Source of the DNA: Limnohabitans sp. MMS-10A-192 | Lineage (GTDB): Bacteria > Pseudomonadota > Gammaproteobacteria > Burkholderiales > Burkholderiaceae_C | DNA: 64,000 nt | Assembly (NCBI RefSeq): GCF_003063335.1 | Contig: NZ_NERX01000001.1 | Location: 186,001-250,000 of the forward strand | Direction of reading: 5' to 3' | Shown here: in pieces, positions 16,727 through 24,518 of the stretch | Position numbering within the stretch: the first letter of the stretch is position 1 | How the letters are laid out: each line of letters begins with the position of its first letter | The notes under the pieces: model-generated | Databases searched by the model: none | What the model saw: only the letters and a program-made list of their open reading frames with translations | What the model was told of the DNA's origin: nothing | Translations under genes and position numbers: made by a program

Positions 16727-18130
16727 ATGACCACGCTGCTGATCCACCGCGCCCGCTGCATCGCCACACAAGACGATGCCAACACTAAACTGAATGACGC
16801 CTCGCTTTTGATCCGCGATGGCCGCATCAAGCGGATCATCCCCGCCACTGAAAACACCGACGAACTGGTCAAGCAGGTCGATGAGGTGATCGACGCCCGC
16901 CGCCATGTGGTGGTGCCGGGCCTGATCAACACGCATCACCACATGTACCAGTCGCTCACGCGGGCGATTCCGGGCGTGCAAAACGCCGAGCTGTTCAGTT
17001 GGTTGCAAGGCCTGTACCCGATCTGGGTGGGCCTCACGCCCGAGATGGTGCGTGTCTCGGGCCAAGTGGCCATGGCCGAGCTGCTGCTGAGCGGCTGCAC
17101 CACCAGCAGTGACCACCTTTACATCTACCCCAACGGCGTGCGCTTGGACGACAGCATCGAAGCGGCGCACACCATGGGCATGCGCTTCACGGCCACACGC
17201 GGCAGCATGAGCGTGGGGCAATCGCAAGGCGGCCTGCCGCCCGACAGCGTGGTCGAACAAGAACCCGCCATTTTGAAAGAAACCCAGCGCCTGATTGAAC
17301 GGTGGCACGACGCCAGCTACGGCGCGATGACGCATGTGGCCGTGGCACCCTGCTCACCCTTCAGCGTGAGCCAAGACCTGATGCGCGAATCGGCAAAACT
17401 GGCCCGCGCCCACGGCGTGCGCCTGCACACCCACTTGGCCGAAAACGACCACGACATCGCGTACACCCGCGAGAAGTTCAACTGCACCCCCGCGCAATAC
17501 GCCGAAGACTTGGGCTGGGTCGGCCACGATGTGTGGCACGCCCATGGTGTGAAGCTGGACGACGAAGGCACGTATTTGTTTGCCCGCACGCGCACCGGCA
17601 TTGCCCACTGCCCGTGCAGCAACATGCGCCTGGCCAGCGGCATCTTGCCGCTGCGCAAAATGCTGGACGCGGGCGTGCCGATTGGCCTGGGCGTGGACGG
17701 CAGCGCCAGCAACGATGCGGCGCACCTGCTGAACGAAGCGCGCCAAGCCATGCTGCTGGCGCGTGTGGGCAGAGCGTTAGAACCTTTCGGCTGCGATCAT
17801 GGCCCCGCTGAGATGACACCCCGCGACGCGCTGCGCCTGGCCACACGCGGTGGTGCCGATGTGCTCGGCCGTGCCCACGAGCTGGGGCAAATCACCGAAG
17901 GCTATTGCGCCGACATCGCGATGTTTCGCACCGACACGCTGAGCATGGCGGGCGGCGCGGTGCACGACCCCGTGGGTGCACTGCTGCTGTGCGCCAGCGA
18001 CAACGCCGACTACACCATCGTCAACGGGCGCGTGGTGGTGCGTGAGGGTGAAATCGCGATGGTGGACATGGGGCCGCTGATTGAGCGGCACAACCAGCTG
18101 GCGATGCAGTTGGCGATGGGGGCAGCTTAA
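16727..18130 (+). CDS. 8-oxoguanine deaminase (COG0402 amidohydrolase)
   Basis: 467 residues of the TIM-barrel amidohydrolase superfamily. Metal ligands: HxH in LINTHHHMYQSL (His70/His72), His in LHTHLAEND, His in WHAHGVKL, and Asp in GLGVDGSASND. The sequence NAELFSWLQGLYPIW after the HxH is typical of the 8-oxoguanine deaminase branch. The enzyme deaminates 8-oxoguanine to urate (and may act on guanine or isocytosine-type substrates), so its product enters the PuuD pathway encoded 8 kb away. It stands alone, without the TGTATACA operator of the purine island. Confidence 0.85.
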   Translation: MTTLLIHRARCIATQDDANTKLNDASLLIRDGRIKRIIPATENTDELVKQVDEVIDARRHVVVPGLINTHHHMYQSLTRAIPGVQNAELFSWLQGLYPIWVGLTPEMVRVSGQVAMAELLLSGCTTSSDHLYIYPNGVRLDDSIEAAHTMGMRFTATRGSMSVGQSQGGLPPDSVVEQEPAILKETQRLIERWHDASYGAMTHVAVAPCSPFSVSQDLMRESAKLARAHGVRLHTHLAENDHDIAYTREKFNCTPAQYAEDLGWVGHDVWHAHGVKLDDEGTYLFARTRTGIAHCPCSNMRLASGILPLRKMLDAGVPIGLGVDGSASNDAAHLLNEARQAMLLARVGRALEPFGCDHGPAEMTPRDALRLATRGGADVLGRAHELGQITEGYCADIAMFRTDTLSMAGGAVHDPVGALLLCASDNADYTIVNGRVVVREGEIAMVDMGPLIERHNQLAMQLAMGAA

Positions 18131-18155
18131 GTTTCAATCCCTGGACGCCTTTAGC

Positions 18156-18177
18156 TAAAATAGCCATCCATCAGGAG
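18156..18177 (+). promoter_or_regulatory. -10-like box and ribosome binding site of the toxin-antitoxin pair
   Basis: TAAAAT at 18156-18161 resembles a sigma-70 -10 element and AGGAG at 18173-18177 is 6 bp in front of the antitoxin ATG. The short leader fits an autoregulated toxin-antitoxin operon. Confidence 0.4.
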
Positions 18178-18183
18178 CCCGCC

Positions 18184-18453
18184 ATGCAAATCACCGCCAC
18201 CGAAGCCAAAAACCGTTTTGGCAGCATTTGCGCCCTTGCCAAGCGCGAACCCGTATTTGTAGAAAAAGCGGGTCAAATAGACACCGTCATCCTGTCGGCT
18301 GAGCAATACCGGGCTTTGCAAGCCAATCAAAACAGCAGCAGTCTGGCTGCACGCAAGAAGAAGTTTGAAACTGAATTTGGCGACTGGATTGCCGCGCAGA
18401 ACACTTGGGTAGAAAAGCAAGGCATTCCCGGTGCCGACTTGCGGCCTTGGTAA
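18184..18453 (+). CDS. Type II antitoxin, Phd/YefM-like N-terminus with CcdA-like C-terminus
   Basis: 89 residues. The N-terminus (MQITATEAKNRFGSICALA ... VILSAEQYRAL) is a Phd/YefM DNA-binding fold, which binds the operon promoter. The C-terminus (FGDWIAAQNTWVEKQGIPG then ADLRPW) instead resembles the toxin-wrapping tail of CcdA (W-x-x-x-N-x-x-V-x-x-x-G-x-P-x-x-x-x-R). The toxin gene 6 bp downstream is CcdB-like, so the tail matches the toxin and the DNA-binding module comes from another family. It should neutralise the gyrase-directed toxin and repress the operon. Confidence 0.8.
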   Translation: MQITATEAKNRFGSICALAKREPVFVEKAGQIDTVILSAEQYRALQANQNSSSLAARKKKFETEFGDWIAAQNTWVEKQGIPGADLRPW

Positions 18454-18459
18454 ACCGCC

Positions 18460-18774
18460 ATGGCGCAGTTTGATGTTTACGCCAATCCCAGCGAGAGCGC
18501 TGCGCACGGCATTCCCTATGTGGTGGTGGTCCAAAGTGATTTACTGGATGCATTGGCCACACGCATGAGCATTCCTCTGGCCACTCTTGAGTTTGCAGAA
18601 AAGTCACCTGACAAACTTTGCCCCGTGGTCACAGTCAACGGCCAGCGCCTGCGCGCACTGGCTCATTACACGGCACCCTTGCCCACGCGCAGCTTGCGGC
18701 AAGTGGTGGGCAATTTAGCAGCGCAAGCCAGCACACTGATTGCGGCGATGGACGTGGTGGTTTCAGGGGTTTAG
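18460..18774 (+). CDS. ccdB: CcdB-family toxin
   Basis: 104 residues, the length of CcdB (about 101). It starts QFDVYANPSESAAHGIPYVVVVQSDLLD, matching the first strands of CcdB (x-Q-F-x-V-Y-x-N). The C-terminal helix ends AAMDVVVSGV; CcdB ends W-G-I, and the C-terminal Trp and Ile that contact gyrase are replaced here by V-S-G-V, so gyrase poisoning may be altered. It lies 6 bp after the antitoxin gene in one operon. Family knowledge: CcdB traps DNA gyrase on cut DNA; activity of this copy is unproven. Confidence 0.8.
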   Translation: MAQFDVYANPSESAAHGIPYVVVVQSDLLDALATRMSIPLATLEFAEKSPDKLCPVVTVNGQRLRALAHYTAPLPTRSLRQVVGNLAAQASTLIAAMDVVVSGV

Positions 18775-18890
18775 CCACCGAACACCTTTGGCGTAGCTCT
18801 CGCCAGCGTCAGAGACCCCATCGAAGTCCTCACACTGAGGTCACAAGTCTTTCGCCCCCAAAGCCAACGCAAGCTGTCTACACTGAGGCC

Positions 18891-19229
18891 ATGATCCCAG
18901 GCCTCGTTCAACTCTTCATCTTCCAAGCCCTGGGCGAGCTGCTCTCTAAGTTCGCCCTGCCCTTCATCCCCGGCCCGGTGCTGGGCCTGGTGTTGTTGCT
19001 GGCGTTTCTGAGTTTGCGCGGTCATGTGCCAGCGGCCATGGACTTGGTGGGCAGCAGCATCTTGCAGCACTTGGGACTGCTGTTCATTCCGGCGTCGGTG
19101 GGTGTGGTGCTTTATTTGCCGGTGCTGCGGGCCAATGCCTGGGCCATCAGCGCGGCGCTGGTGATCAGCGTGCTGGCGACGGTGGCGGTGACAGCACTTG
19201 TGCTCAAGCTGCTGGCCCCGAAGGACTGA
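18891..19229 (+). CDS. CidA/LrgA-family membrane protein
   Basis: 112 residues with four hydrophobic segments (VQLFIFQALGELLSKF, PGPVLGLVLLLAFLSL, LGLLFIPASVGVVLYL, VISVLATVAVTALVLKLL). LGLLFIPASVGV is the family signature. CidA/LrgA proteins are small holin-like membrane proteins linked to control of murein hydrolase activity and, in several bacteria, to pyruvate or small-acid transport together with LrgB. The lrgB-like gene begins 4 bp after this stop, so the two are translated together. Confidence 0.85.
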   Translation: MIPGLVQLFIFQALGELLSKFALPFIPGPVLGLVLLLAFLSLRGHVPAAMDLVGSSILQHLGLLFIPASVGVVLYLPVLRANAWAISAALVISVLATVAVTALVLKLLAPKD

Positions 19230-19233
19230 AACC

Positions 19234-19974
19234 ATGAACCCCATGACACGCTCCGATCTGCCCGCCATCTCCGAGATTTGGGTCTACCTCTCGGGCAGCC
19301 CGCTCCTGGCTTTGGTGCTCACGCTCAGCGCTTACCTGATCGGCTTGACCGTGTACGAGCGCAGCCAGCGCAACCCGCTGGCCAACCCGGTTTTGATCGC
19401 CGTGGTGCTGGTGTGCCTGAGCATCAGCGTGCTCGATATGCCCTATGCGCAGTATTTCGAAGGCGCGCAGTTTGTGCACTTTTTGCTGGGCACGGCCACG
19501 GTGTCGCTGGCCATTCCCATCTACAAAGGTTTTGCCTCGCTCAAAGGGCGCATGGGGGTGCTGATGCTGTCGCTGGTGACAGGCGGTGTGACCTCGATGC
19601 TCACGGCCGTGGGTGTGGCGCGGTGGTTGGGGGTGGACGAATCGTTGGTGCGCGGCTTGGTGGCCAAGTCGGTCACCGCGCCGATTGCCATGGGCATTGC
19701 CGAGCGCGTGCAAGCCTCGCCCACACTGACCGCCATCTTTGCGGTGAGCACCGGCATTTTGGGTGCGGTGTTGGGCCGCTATGTGCTGGACGCCTTGCGC
19801 GTCACGGCCTGGTGGCAGCGCGGTTTTGCTTTGGGTGTGGCCGCACACGGCATTGGCACCTCACGCGCTTTCAGCGTGAATGTCGAGGCCGGGGCCTATG
19901 CCAGCTTGGGCATGGGGCTGCACGGCATTGCGGGGGCAGTGCTGATTCCGTATGCCGTGGGTTGGTGGTTTTAA
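19234..19974 (+). CDS. LrgB/CidB-family membrane protein
   Basis: 246 residues, nearly all hydrophobic, with about seven to eight membrane segments. The motif FVHFLLGTATVSLAIPIYKG and the later VAKSVTAPIAMGI are typical of LrgB. The C-terminal VAAHGIGTSRAF is also conserved in the family. It forms a two-gene unit with the LrgA-like gene. ATG 19234 was chosen because the upstream ATG at 19198 lies inside lrgA. A transport role for pyruvate or glycolate is known for some LrgAB pairs, and cannot be decided here. Confidence 0.85.
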   Translation: MNPMTRSDLPAISEIWVYLSGSPLLALVLTLSAYLIGLTVYERSQRNPLANPVLIAVVLVCLSISVLDMPYAQYFEGAQFVHFLLGTATVSLAIPIYKGFASLKGRMGVLMLSLVTGGVTSMLTAVGVARWLGVDESLVRGLVAKSVTAPIAMGIAERVQASPTLTAIFAVSTGILGAVLGRYVLDALRVTAWWQRGFALGVAAHGIGTSRAFSVNVEAGAYASLGMGLHGIAGAVLIPYAVGWWF

Positions 19975-20040
19975 AGGCCAACGCTTGCACCGAGTCCAGG
20001 TGGCGACAGCTCGTCCAAGGCTTCTTTTTATGATGAAGCC

Positions 20041-21087
20041 ATGAACTACGCCACCTCAGACCTCCTCGCTTTTGCCGATCAACTCTTGCAATCAGCAGGC
20101 TTGCCGCCGGACAAGGCCCAGGCCGTGGCCGATGTTTTGCTAGAGGGCGACTTGCTGGGGCACACCACACACGGCCTGGCCTTGCTGGCGCCTTATCTGG
20201 CCGAACTGGAGTCGGGCAAGATGCGCAAAGAAGGTCAGCCGCTGTTGGTGGCGGACCACCCGGCCGCAGTGACCTGGGACGGCCAGCGCCTGCCGGGTCC
20301 TTGGCTGGTGCTGCAAGCGATCGATCTGGCCACACAACGCGCACGCAGCCAAGGCACTTGCACCGTGGTCATCCGGCGCAGCCACCACATTGCCTGCCTC
20401 GCGGCCTACCACCAGCGCGTGACGGATCAGGGCTTCATGATGCTGCTGCATTGCTCCGACCCCAACGCCGCCAGCATCGCGCCCTTCGGCGGACTGGACC
20501 CGGTGTTCACGCCCAACCCGATGTCGGTGGGCATCCCCACTTCGGGCTTGCCGGTGCTGATCGACGTGTCCACCTCGTCCACCACCAACGGCATGACCAA
20601 CCGCCTGCACAAGGAAGGCGGCTTGCTGCCCGCCGAGTGGGTGATGGATGGCCACGGCCAGCCCAGCCGCGACCCGGAGGTGCTCTTCAACGAGCCCAGG
20701 GGCACCATCTTGCCGCTGGGCGGTATGGACTCGGGCCACAAGGGCTACGGCCTGAGCTGGATGGTGGAAGCCTTGACCGGCGGCTTGGCAGGCCATGGCC
20801 GTGCGGACGCCCCCGAGGGCTGGGGAGCCACGGTGTTTTTGCAGATCATCGACCCCCGCGCTTTCGCAGGCCAAAGCGCCTTCAACACGCAGATGGACGA
20901 GGTGTCACGCCAATGCCATGCCTCGCGTCCCGCGCAGCCCGACCGCTGGGTGCGCACGCCAGGCGAGCGCGGCCTGAAGCTCAAAGCCGACAGCGCCAGC
21001 CAAGGCGTGGCGCTGTACCCGAACATCATGCCCATGCTGGAGCCTTGGGCCGAGAAGTTCAAAGTCACTGTGCCGAATGAGATCTGA
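20041..21087 (+). CDS. Ldh-family NAD(P)-dependent oxidoreductase (malate/L-lactate/ureidoglycolate dehydrogenase family)
   Basis: 348 residues. Features of the family: GDLLGHTTHGLALLAPYL near the N-terminus, the active-site region VVIRRSHHIACLAAYHQR (catalytic His of the pair), DVSTSSTTNG in the cofactor region, and GGMDSGHKGYGLSWMVE near the C-terminus. Members reduce 2-oxo acids such as pyruvate, oxaloacetate or sulfopyruvate, or oxidise ureidoglycolate (AllD). The neighbouring purine island makes a ureidoglycolate dehydrogenase role conceivable, but a 20-residue-level match cannot decide the substrate. Confidence 0.8.
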   Translation: MNYATSDLLAFADQLLQSAGLPPDKAQAVADVLLEGDLLGHTTHGLALLAPYLAELESGKMRKEGQPLLVADHPAAVTWDGQRLPGPWLVLQAIDLATQRARSQGTCTVVIRRSHHIACLAAYHQRVTDQGFMMLLHCSDPNAASIAPFGGLDPVFTPNPMSVGIPTSGLPVLIDVSTSSTTNGMTNRLHKEGGLLPAEWVMDGHGQPSRDPEVLFNEPRGTILPLGGMDSGHKGYGLSWMVEALTGGLAGHGRADAPEGWGATVFLQIIDPRAFAGQSAFNTQMDEVSRQCHASRPAQPDRWVRTPGERGLKLKADSASQGVALYPNIMPMLEPWAEKFKVTVPNEI

Positions 21088-21136
21088 TGGACAGGCCTTG
21101 TGAAGATTGCACCGGTGAGGCTCATCTGTAGCGACT

Positions 21137-21234
21137 GTCATCTCGGACTTGCTTAAAACCGTCATCTCGGACTTGTTTAAAACTGTCATACCGAGCTTGT
21201 TTAAAACTGTCATCCCGGACTTGATCCGGGATCC
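21137..21234. repeat. 24-bp tandem repeat, three and a half units
   Basis: Units begin at 21137, 21161, 21185 and 21209, exactly 24 bp apart. The first three follow the pattern GTCATCTCGGACTTG + TTTAAAACT with one to three substitutions. The fourth begins the same way, then turns into the palindromic GTCATCCCGGACTTGATCC, a genome-wide repeat. It appears that one arm of a dispersed palindrome was amplified in tandem. Confidence 0.8.
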
Positions 21235-21305
21235 ATGACTCGTCTACCGACGATCACAAGGGTCACCGCTACACATTGGATCCCGGGTCTTCGCTCGGGA
21301 TGACA
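21209..21305. repeat. Dispersed palindromic repeat, GTCATCCCGGA type
   Basis: Two inverted arms: GTCATCCCGGACTTGATCC (from 21209) and its approximate reverse complement ending in CGGGATGACA (21278-21305). They lie between the convergent Ldh-family gene and tctA. Copies of the same type occur at 25928-25990. The arms could form a hairpin in either transcript and may help end transcription from both sides. Confidence 0.65.
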
Positions 21306-21356
21306 AAAACTGAGACGACGGTGACATGCCAACGCCGCAAATCTGAGTCCCTCGCA

Positions 21357-22850
21357 TCAAGCCGCTTGAACAGGTTTGCGCAGCATGCGCAAGAGCAACG
21401 GCGCAAACCACACCAAAGCCGTCAATATGGCCAGGCCCAATGCGATGGGTCGGGCTACAAACGCCATCAAATCGCCGTTGGACTTGATCATCGAGGTGAT
21501 GAAGTTCTCTTCCAACATGCCGCCCAACACCACACCCAAAATGGCCGGTGCTGTCGGGAACTTGTTGGCTTCCAGCAGATAAGCCAGGATGCCAGCGACC
21601 AGCATGACGCCCACTTCAAACACCGTGTTGTTGATGGCAAACGTGCCGACCACACAGAACAGCAAGATCATCGGCATCAGGATTTCACGCGGCACCTTGA
21701 GGATGCGCTTGGCCACTTTGATGCACAGAATGCCCAAGGGAATCATGATGATGTTCGCCACAATGAAGAGCAAGAACACCGCATAAATGTTTTGTGGATT
21801 GGTGGTGAACAAAGTCGGGCCGGGGTTCATGTTCTTCATGTACAGCACGCCGATCACAATCGCCGTGATCGAGTCGCCCGGAATACCAAACACCAAGGCC
21901 GGAATCCACGCACCCGCCAAGGCGCTGTTGTTGGCCGAGCCCGACTCCACAATGCCTTCCACATGCCCGGTGCCAAATTTCTCGGGCTCCTTGGAAAACT
22001 TCTTGCTCATCGCATACGACATCCAAGCCGCGATGTCGGCGCCCGCACCCGGCAAAGCACCCACGGCCGTGCCCAACACACTGCCTCGCAAAATCTGCTT
22101 GGGGTATTTCTTGGCCAAGGCCCATTGGCCCTTGAGCACACCGCCCACTTCTTCCACCACCAACTCTGCAGGCGGACTGGTGTCCACCACGTAGCGGATG
22201 ATTTCAGAGATCGCGAACATGCCGATCATCATGGCGATCATGCCAATGCCACCCGTCATCTCGACGGTGCCAAATGTGAAGCGCGGAAAACCGGCCGGGT
22301 TGCCCAACCCCACACACGCCACCAGCAACCCTAACAAGAGCATCATCACGCCCTTGACCGGCGAACCGGTGGAGATGAACACGGCACACGTCAGCCCCAA
22401 CAAGACCAGCCAGAAATACTCGAACGAGCTGAAGTTCAGCGCAAAGTCGGCCAAGGCAGGCGCGGCCACGATCAGCACCACCGTGCCAAACAAGCCACCC
22501 ACTGCCGAGAACACCAGGCCTGCACCCAGCGCTTTCTCGGCCTGCCCTTTGCGCGTCATGGCAAAGGCTTCGTCGGTGTAAGCCGCCGATGCCGGTGTGC
22601 CCGGAATGCGCAGCAAACAACCCGGGATGTCCCCCGAAAAAATCGCCATGGCCGTGGCCGTGACCATGGCGGCCACCGCCGGAATGGGCGGCATGAAAAA
22701 GGTCACGGGCACCAGCAGCGCAGTGGCCATGGTGGCGGTCAAGCCCGGCACCGCCCCGACAAACAAACCGTAAAAAGAAGCGAGCACCATCACCATCAAG
22801 GTGTAGGGCTCGAACACCATCGAAAACGCTTGGCCAATGGCTGTCCACAT
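21357..22850 (-). CDS. tctA: Tripartite tricarboxylate transporter large permease subunit TctA
   Basis: 497 residues with about 11-12 membrane segments. Family motifs are visible: GLFVGAVPGLTATMATALLVP near the N-terminus, GDIPGCLLRIPGTPASAAYTDEAF after it, and in the second half LPGAGADIAAWMSYAMSKKFSK. It forms the ion-coupled transport channel together with TctB and a TctC-type binding protein, all encoded in order tctC-tctB-tctA on this strand. The solute is probably a carboxylate; citrate is only the founding example. Confidence 0.9.
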   Translation of the reverse strand: MWTAIGQAFSMVFEPYTLMVMVLASFYGLFVGAVPGLTATMATALLVPVTFFMPPIPAVAAMVTATAMAIFSGDIPGCLLRIPGTPASAAYTDEAFAMTRKGQAEKALGAGLVFSAVGGLFGTVVLIVAAPALADFALNFSSFEYFWLVLLGLTCAVFISTGSPVKGVMMLLLGLLVACVGLGNPAGFPRFTFGTVEMTGGIGMIAMMIGMFAISEIIRYVVDTSPPAELVVEEVGGVLKGQWALAKKYPKQILRGSVLGTAVGALPGAGADIAAWMSYAMSKKFSKEPEKFGTGHVEGIVESGSANNSALAGAWIPALVFGIPGDSITAIVIGVLYMKNMNPGPTLFTTNPQNIYAVFLLFIVANIIMIPLGILCIKVAKRILKVPREILMPMILLFCVVGTFAINNTVFEVGVMLVAGILAYLLEANKFPTAPAILGVVLGGMLEENFITSMIKSNGDLMAFVARPIALGLAILTALVWFAPLLLRMLRKPVQAA

Positions 22851-22905
22851 GGGATAAGACTCCTCAGACCGACAAAGTCATTTGGGTTGAAAGTGGAAAA
22901 GGCCG

Positions 22906-23379
22906 TTACCAGGCCAGTGGCGTCAAGACACCCCAGGGCAAGGGCACACGCAGCAGTTTGTAAAAGGCAAAGTGCACCACCACAGTGGCCACCACCGCCC
23001 ACAAGACAGATCGGCTCCAAGCCACGTGCAGCGACCTGAACAGCGTCATCATCATCACAAGAGCTGTGATCAAAAAGCCCAGCGTGTCAGACACCAGGAT
23101 GTAGAACACCACAGAGCCCAGCAAGGCGACCAGTGCCCTGGTGTGGCGCGGTGAACGCACCCAGTCTTCCCACTCCAGCCATGGTCCATCCGCGCGATCA
23201 CGCCAGCCCTGCCAAACCAGCAATGCCCCGCCAGCACACAAGCCATACGCGATCAAGCTGGGAAACAAAGCCGGGCCCACGGGCTGACCTGAGAGGTTGG
23301 GGTAACTGCGCACAGCCAAGAGCACCGCAGCGCCCAAGGCCATGAGCAGGACGCCCCAGAAAGCGTCGTTGATTTTCAT
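22906..23379 (-). CDS. tctB: Tripartite tricarboxylate transporter small permease subunit TctB
   Basis: 157 residues with four hydrophobic segments (residues about 8-25, 38-57, 83-120 and 128-146), the usual TctB layout. The C-terminal FYKLLRVPLPWGVLTPLAW is typical of the family. It starts 8 bp after the binding-protein stop codon and is followed by tctA after 55 bp. It is the small membrane subunit of the transporter. Confidence 0.9.
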   Translation of the reverse strand: MKINDAFWGVLLMALGAAVLLAVRSYPNLSGQPVGPALFPSLIAYGLCAGGALLVWQGWRDRADGPWLEWEDWVRSPRHTRALVALLGSVVFYILVSDTLGFLITALVMMMTLFRSLHVAWSRSVLWAVVATVVVHFAFYKLLRVPLPWGVLTPLAW

Positions 23380-23387
23380 GGGCTGGC

Positions 23388-24371
23388 TTACTTGACCAAG
23401 CCCACAGCCTTCATGGTCACACCCATTTCGGCATCGGACTTGGCCATGAATTTGGCCATGTCATCCGGCCCGCCATAAATCACGCCCAGGCCGCGGCTGG
23501 TCATGAAGTCGTTGTATTCCTTGCTGGCCACGGCCTTGCGCACGGCTTCGGCCAACTTGGTTTGAACCGGTGCTGGCAACCCTTTGGGGGCCAGCACGCC
23601 GCGCCAGGCCGCCATGGTCCAATTGCTGCCGGTGACAGATTTGAGGGTCGGCACATTGGGGTAGAGGGTGGAAGGCTTGGCGTCCATGATGGCCAGACTC
23701 TTGACCTTGCCTGCATCGATCAAGGAGCGCGCTTCGGGCAGGGACACCGGGGCCACTTCGACACCACCGGCCACCATGTCTTGCAAGCCTGGCGCAGCAC
23801 CGTTGCTGGGCACCCAGGGCAATGCGGCAGGGTCGATTTTTTGGTCGAGCAGCAAACCGGCAATGGCCAAATGCCAGATGCCGCCCTGGCCTGTGCCCGA
23901 GGCTTTGAACTTGCCGGGGTTGGCCTTGATGGCAGCCAGCAGGTCGTTCACGTTTTTATAAGGCGAGTCGGCGCGCACCTGGATACCCGCCGGGTCGGCA
24001 TTGACCAGCCCAATGGGCGTGTAGGAAGCACCGGTCAGTTGGGTCAAGCCCTGCCAGTGCATCATGCCGATTTCGACCGTGGCCAGGCCGATGGTGTAAC
24101 CGTCTGGTTGGGCTGCGGCGATGGCCGCATGGCCCACCACCCCGCTGCCACCCGTGCGGTTGACGACGGTGACGGGTTGACCCAAGTCTTTTTCGAGCAA
24201 GCTGGCCACGATGCGGGCCACCGCATCGGTGCCACCGCCTGCGCCCCAGGGCACGATCATGGTGATGGGACGGGTGGGGTAATTTTGAGCAGCAGCAGGC
24301 AAAGCAGCTGCTAAACAGGCCAGACCAGCAACCGCGCTGGCAACCAAAGTACGGCGTGAGCGAATGAACAT
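23388..24371 (-). CDS. tctC: TctC/Bug-family periplasmic solute-binding protein
   Basis: 327 residues with a signal peptide (VAGLACLAAALPAAAQ). The Bug loops are clear: ITMIVPWGAGGGTDAVARIVASLLE near the N-terminus and SGTGQGGIWHLAIAGLLLDQ mid-protein. It captures the solute in the periplasm for TctBA, encoded directly downstream. The ATG at 24371 was chosen over the upstream GTG because it places the signal peptide at the N-terminus. An imperfect inverted repeat lies 60-90 bp upstream. Confidence 0.9.
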   Translation of the reverse strand: MFIRSRRTLVASAVAGLACLAAALPAAAQNYPTRPITMIVPWGAGGGTDAVARIVASLLEKDLGQPVTVVNRTGGSGVVGHAAIAAAQPDGYTIGLATVEIGMMHWQGLTQLTGASYTPIGLVNADPAGIQVRADSPYKNVNDLLAAIKANPGKFKASGTGQGGIWHLAIAGLLLDQKIDPAALPWVPSNGAAPGLQDMVAGGVEVAPVSLPEARSLIDAGKVKSLAIMDAKPSTLYPNVPTLKSVTGSNWTMAAWRGVLAPKGLPAPVQTKLAEAVRKAVASKEYNDFMTSRGLGVIYGGPDDMAKFMAKSDAEMGVTMKAVGLVK

Positions 24372-24430
24372 GGGTGTCTCCTTTTGATTTAACAGCCGGG
24401 CCCACAAGGGCCTGCTGCATCAAAATTTAT

Positions 24431-24458
24431 ACCCATTGGATCGTCATACCAATAGGGT
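24431..24458. promoter_or_regulatory. Imperfect inverted repeat upstream of tctCBA
   Basis: ACCCATTGG (24431-24439) and CCAATAGGGT (24449-24458) are reverse complements except for one extra base, with a 9-bp spacer. It sits 60-87 bp in front of the tctC start codon, in the gap after puuD, and is a plausible operator of the transporter operon. Confidence 0.4.
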
Positions 24459-24518
24459 CGACCATATTCCAAGTAACTCTGGCGACTGCCTTTCAAGGGC
24501 TTCGCCAGCGGCCCGCAT

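Noticed and set aside
21137..21234. Possible CRISPR array
   Set aside because: The 24-bp units are tandem without spacers, and there are no cas genes.
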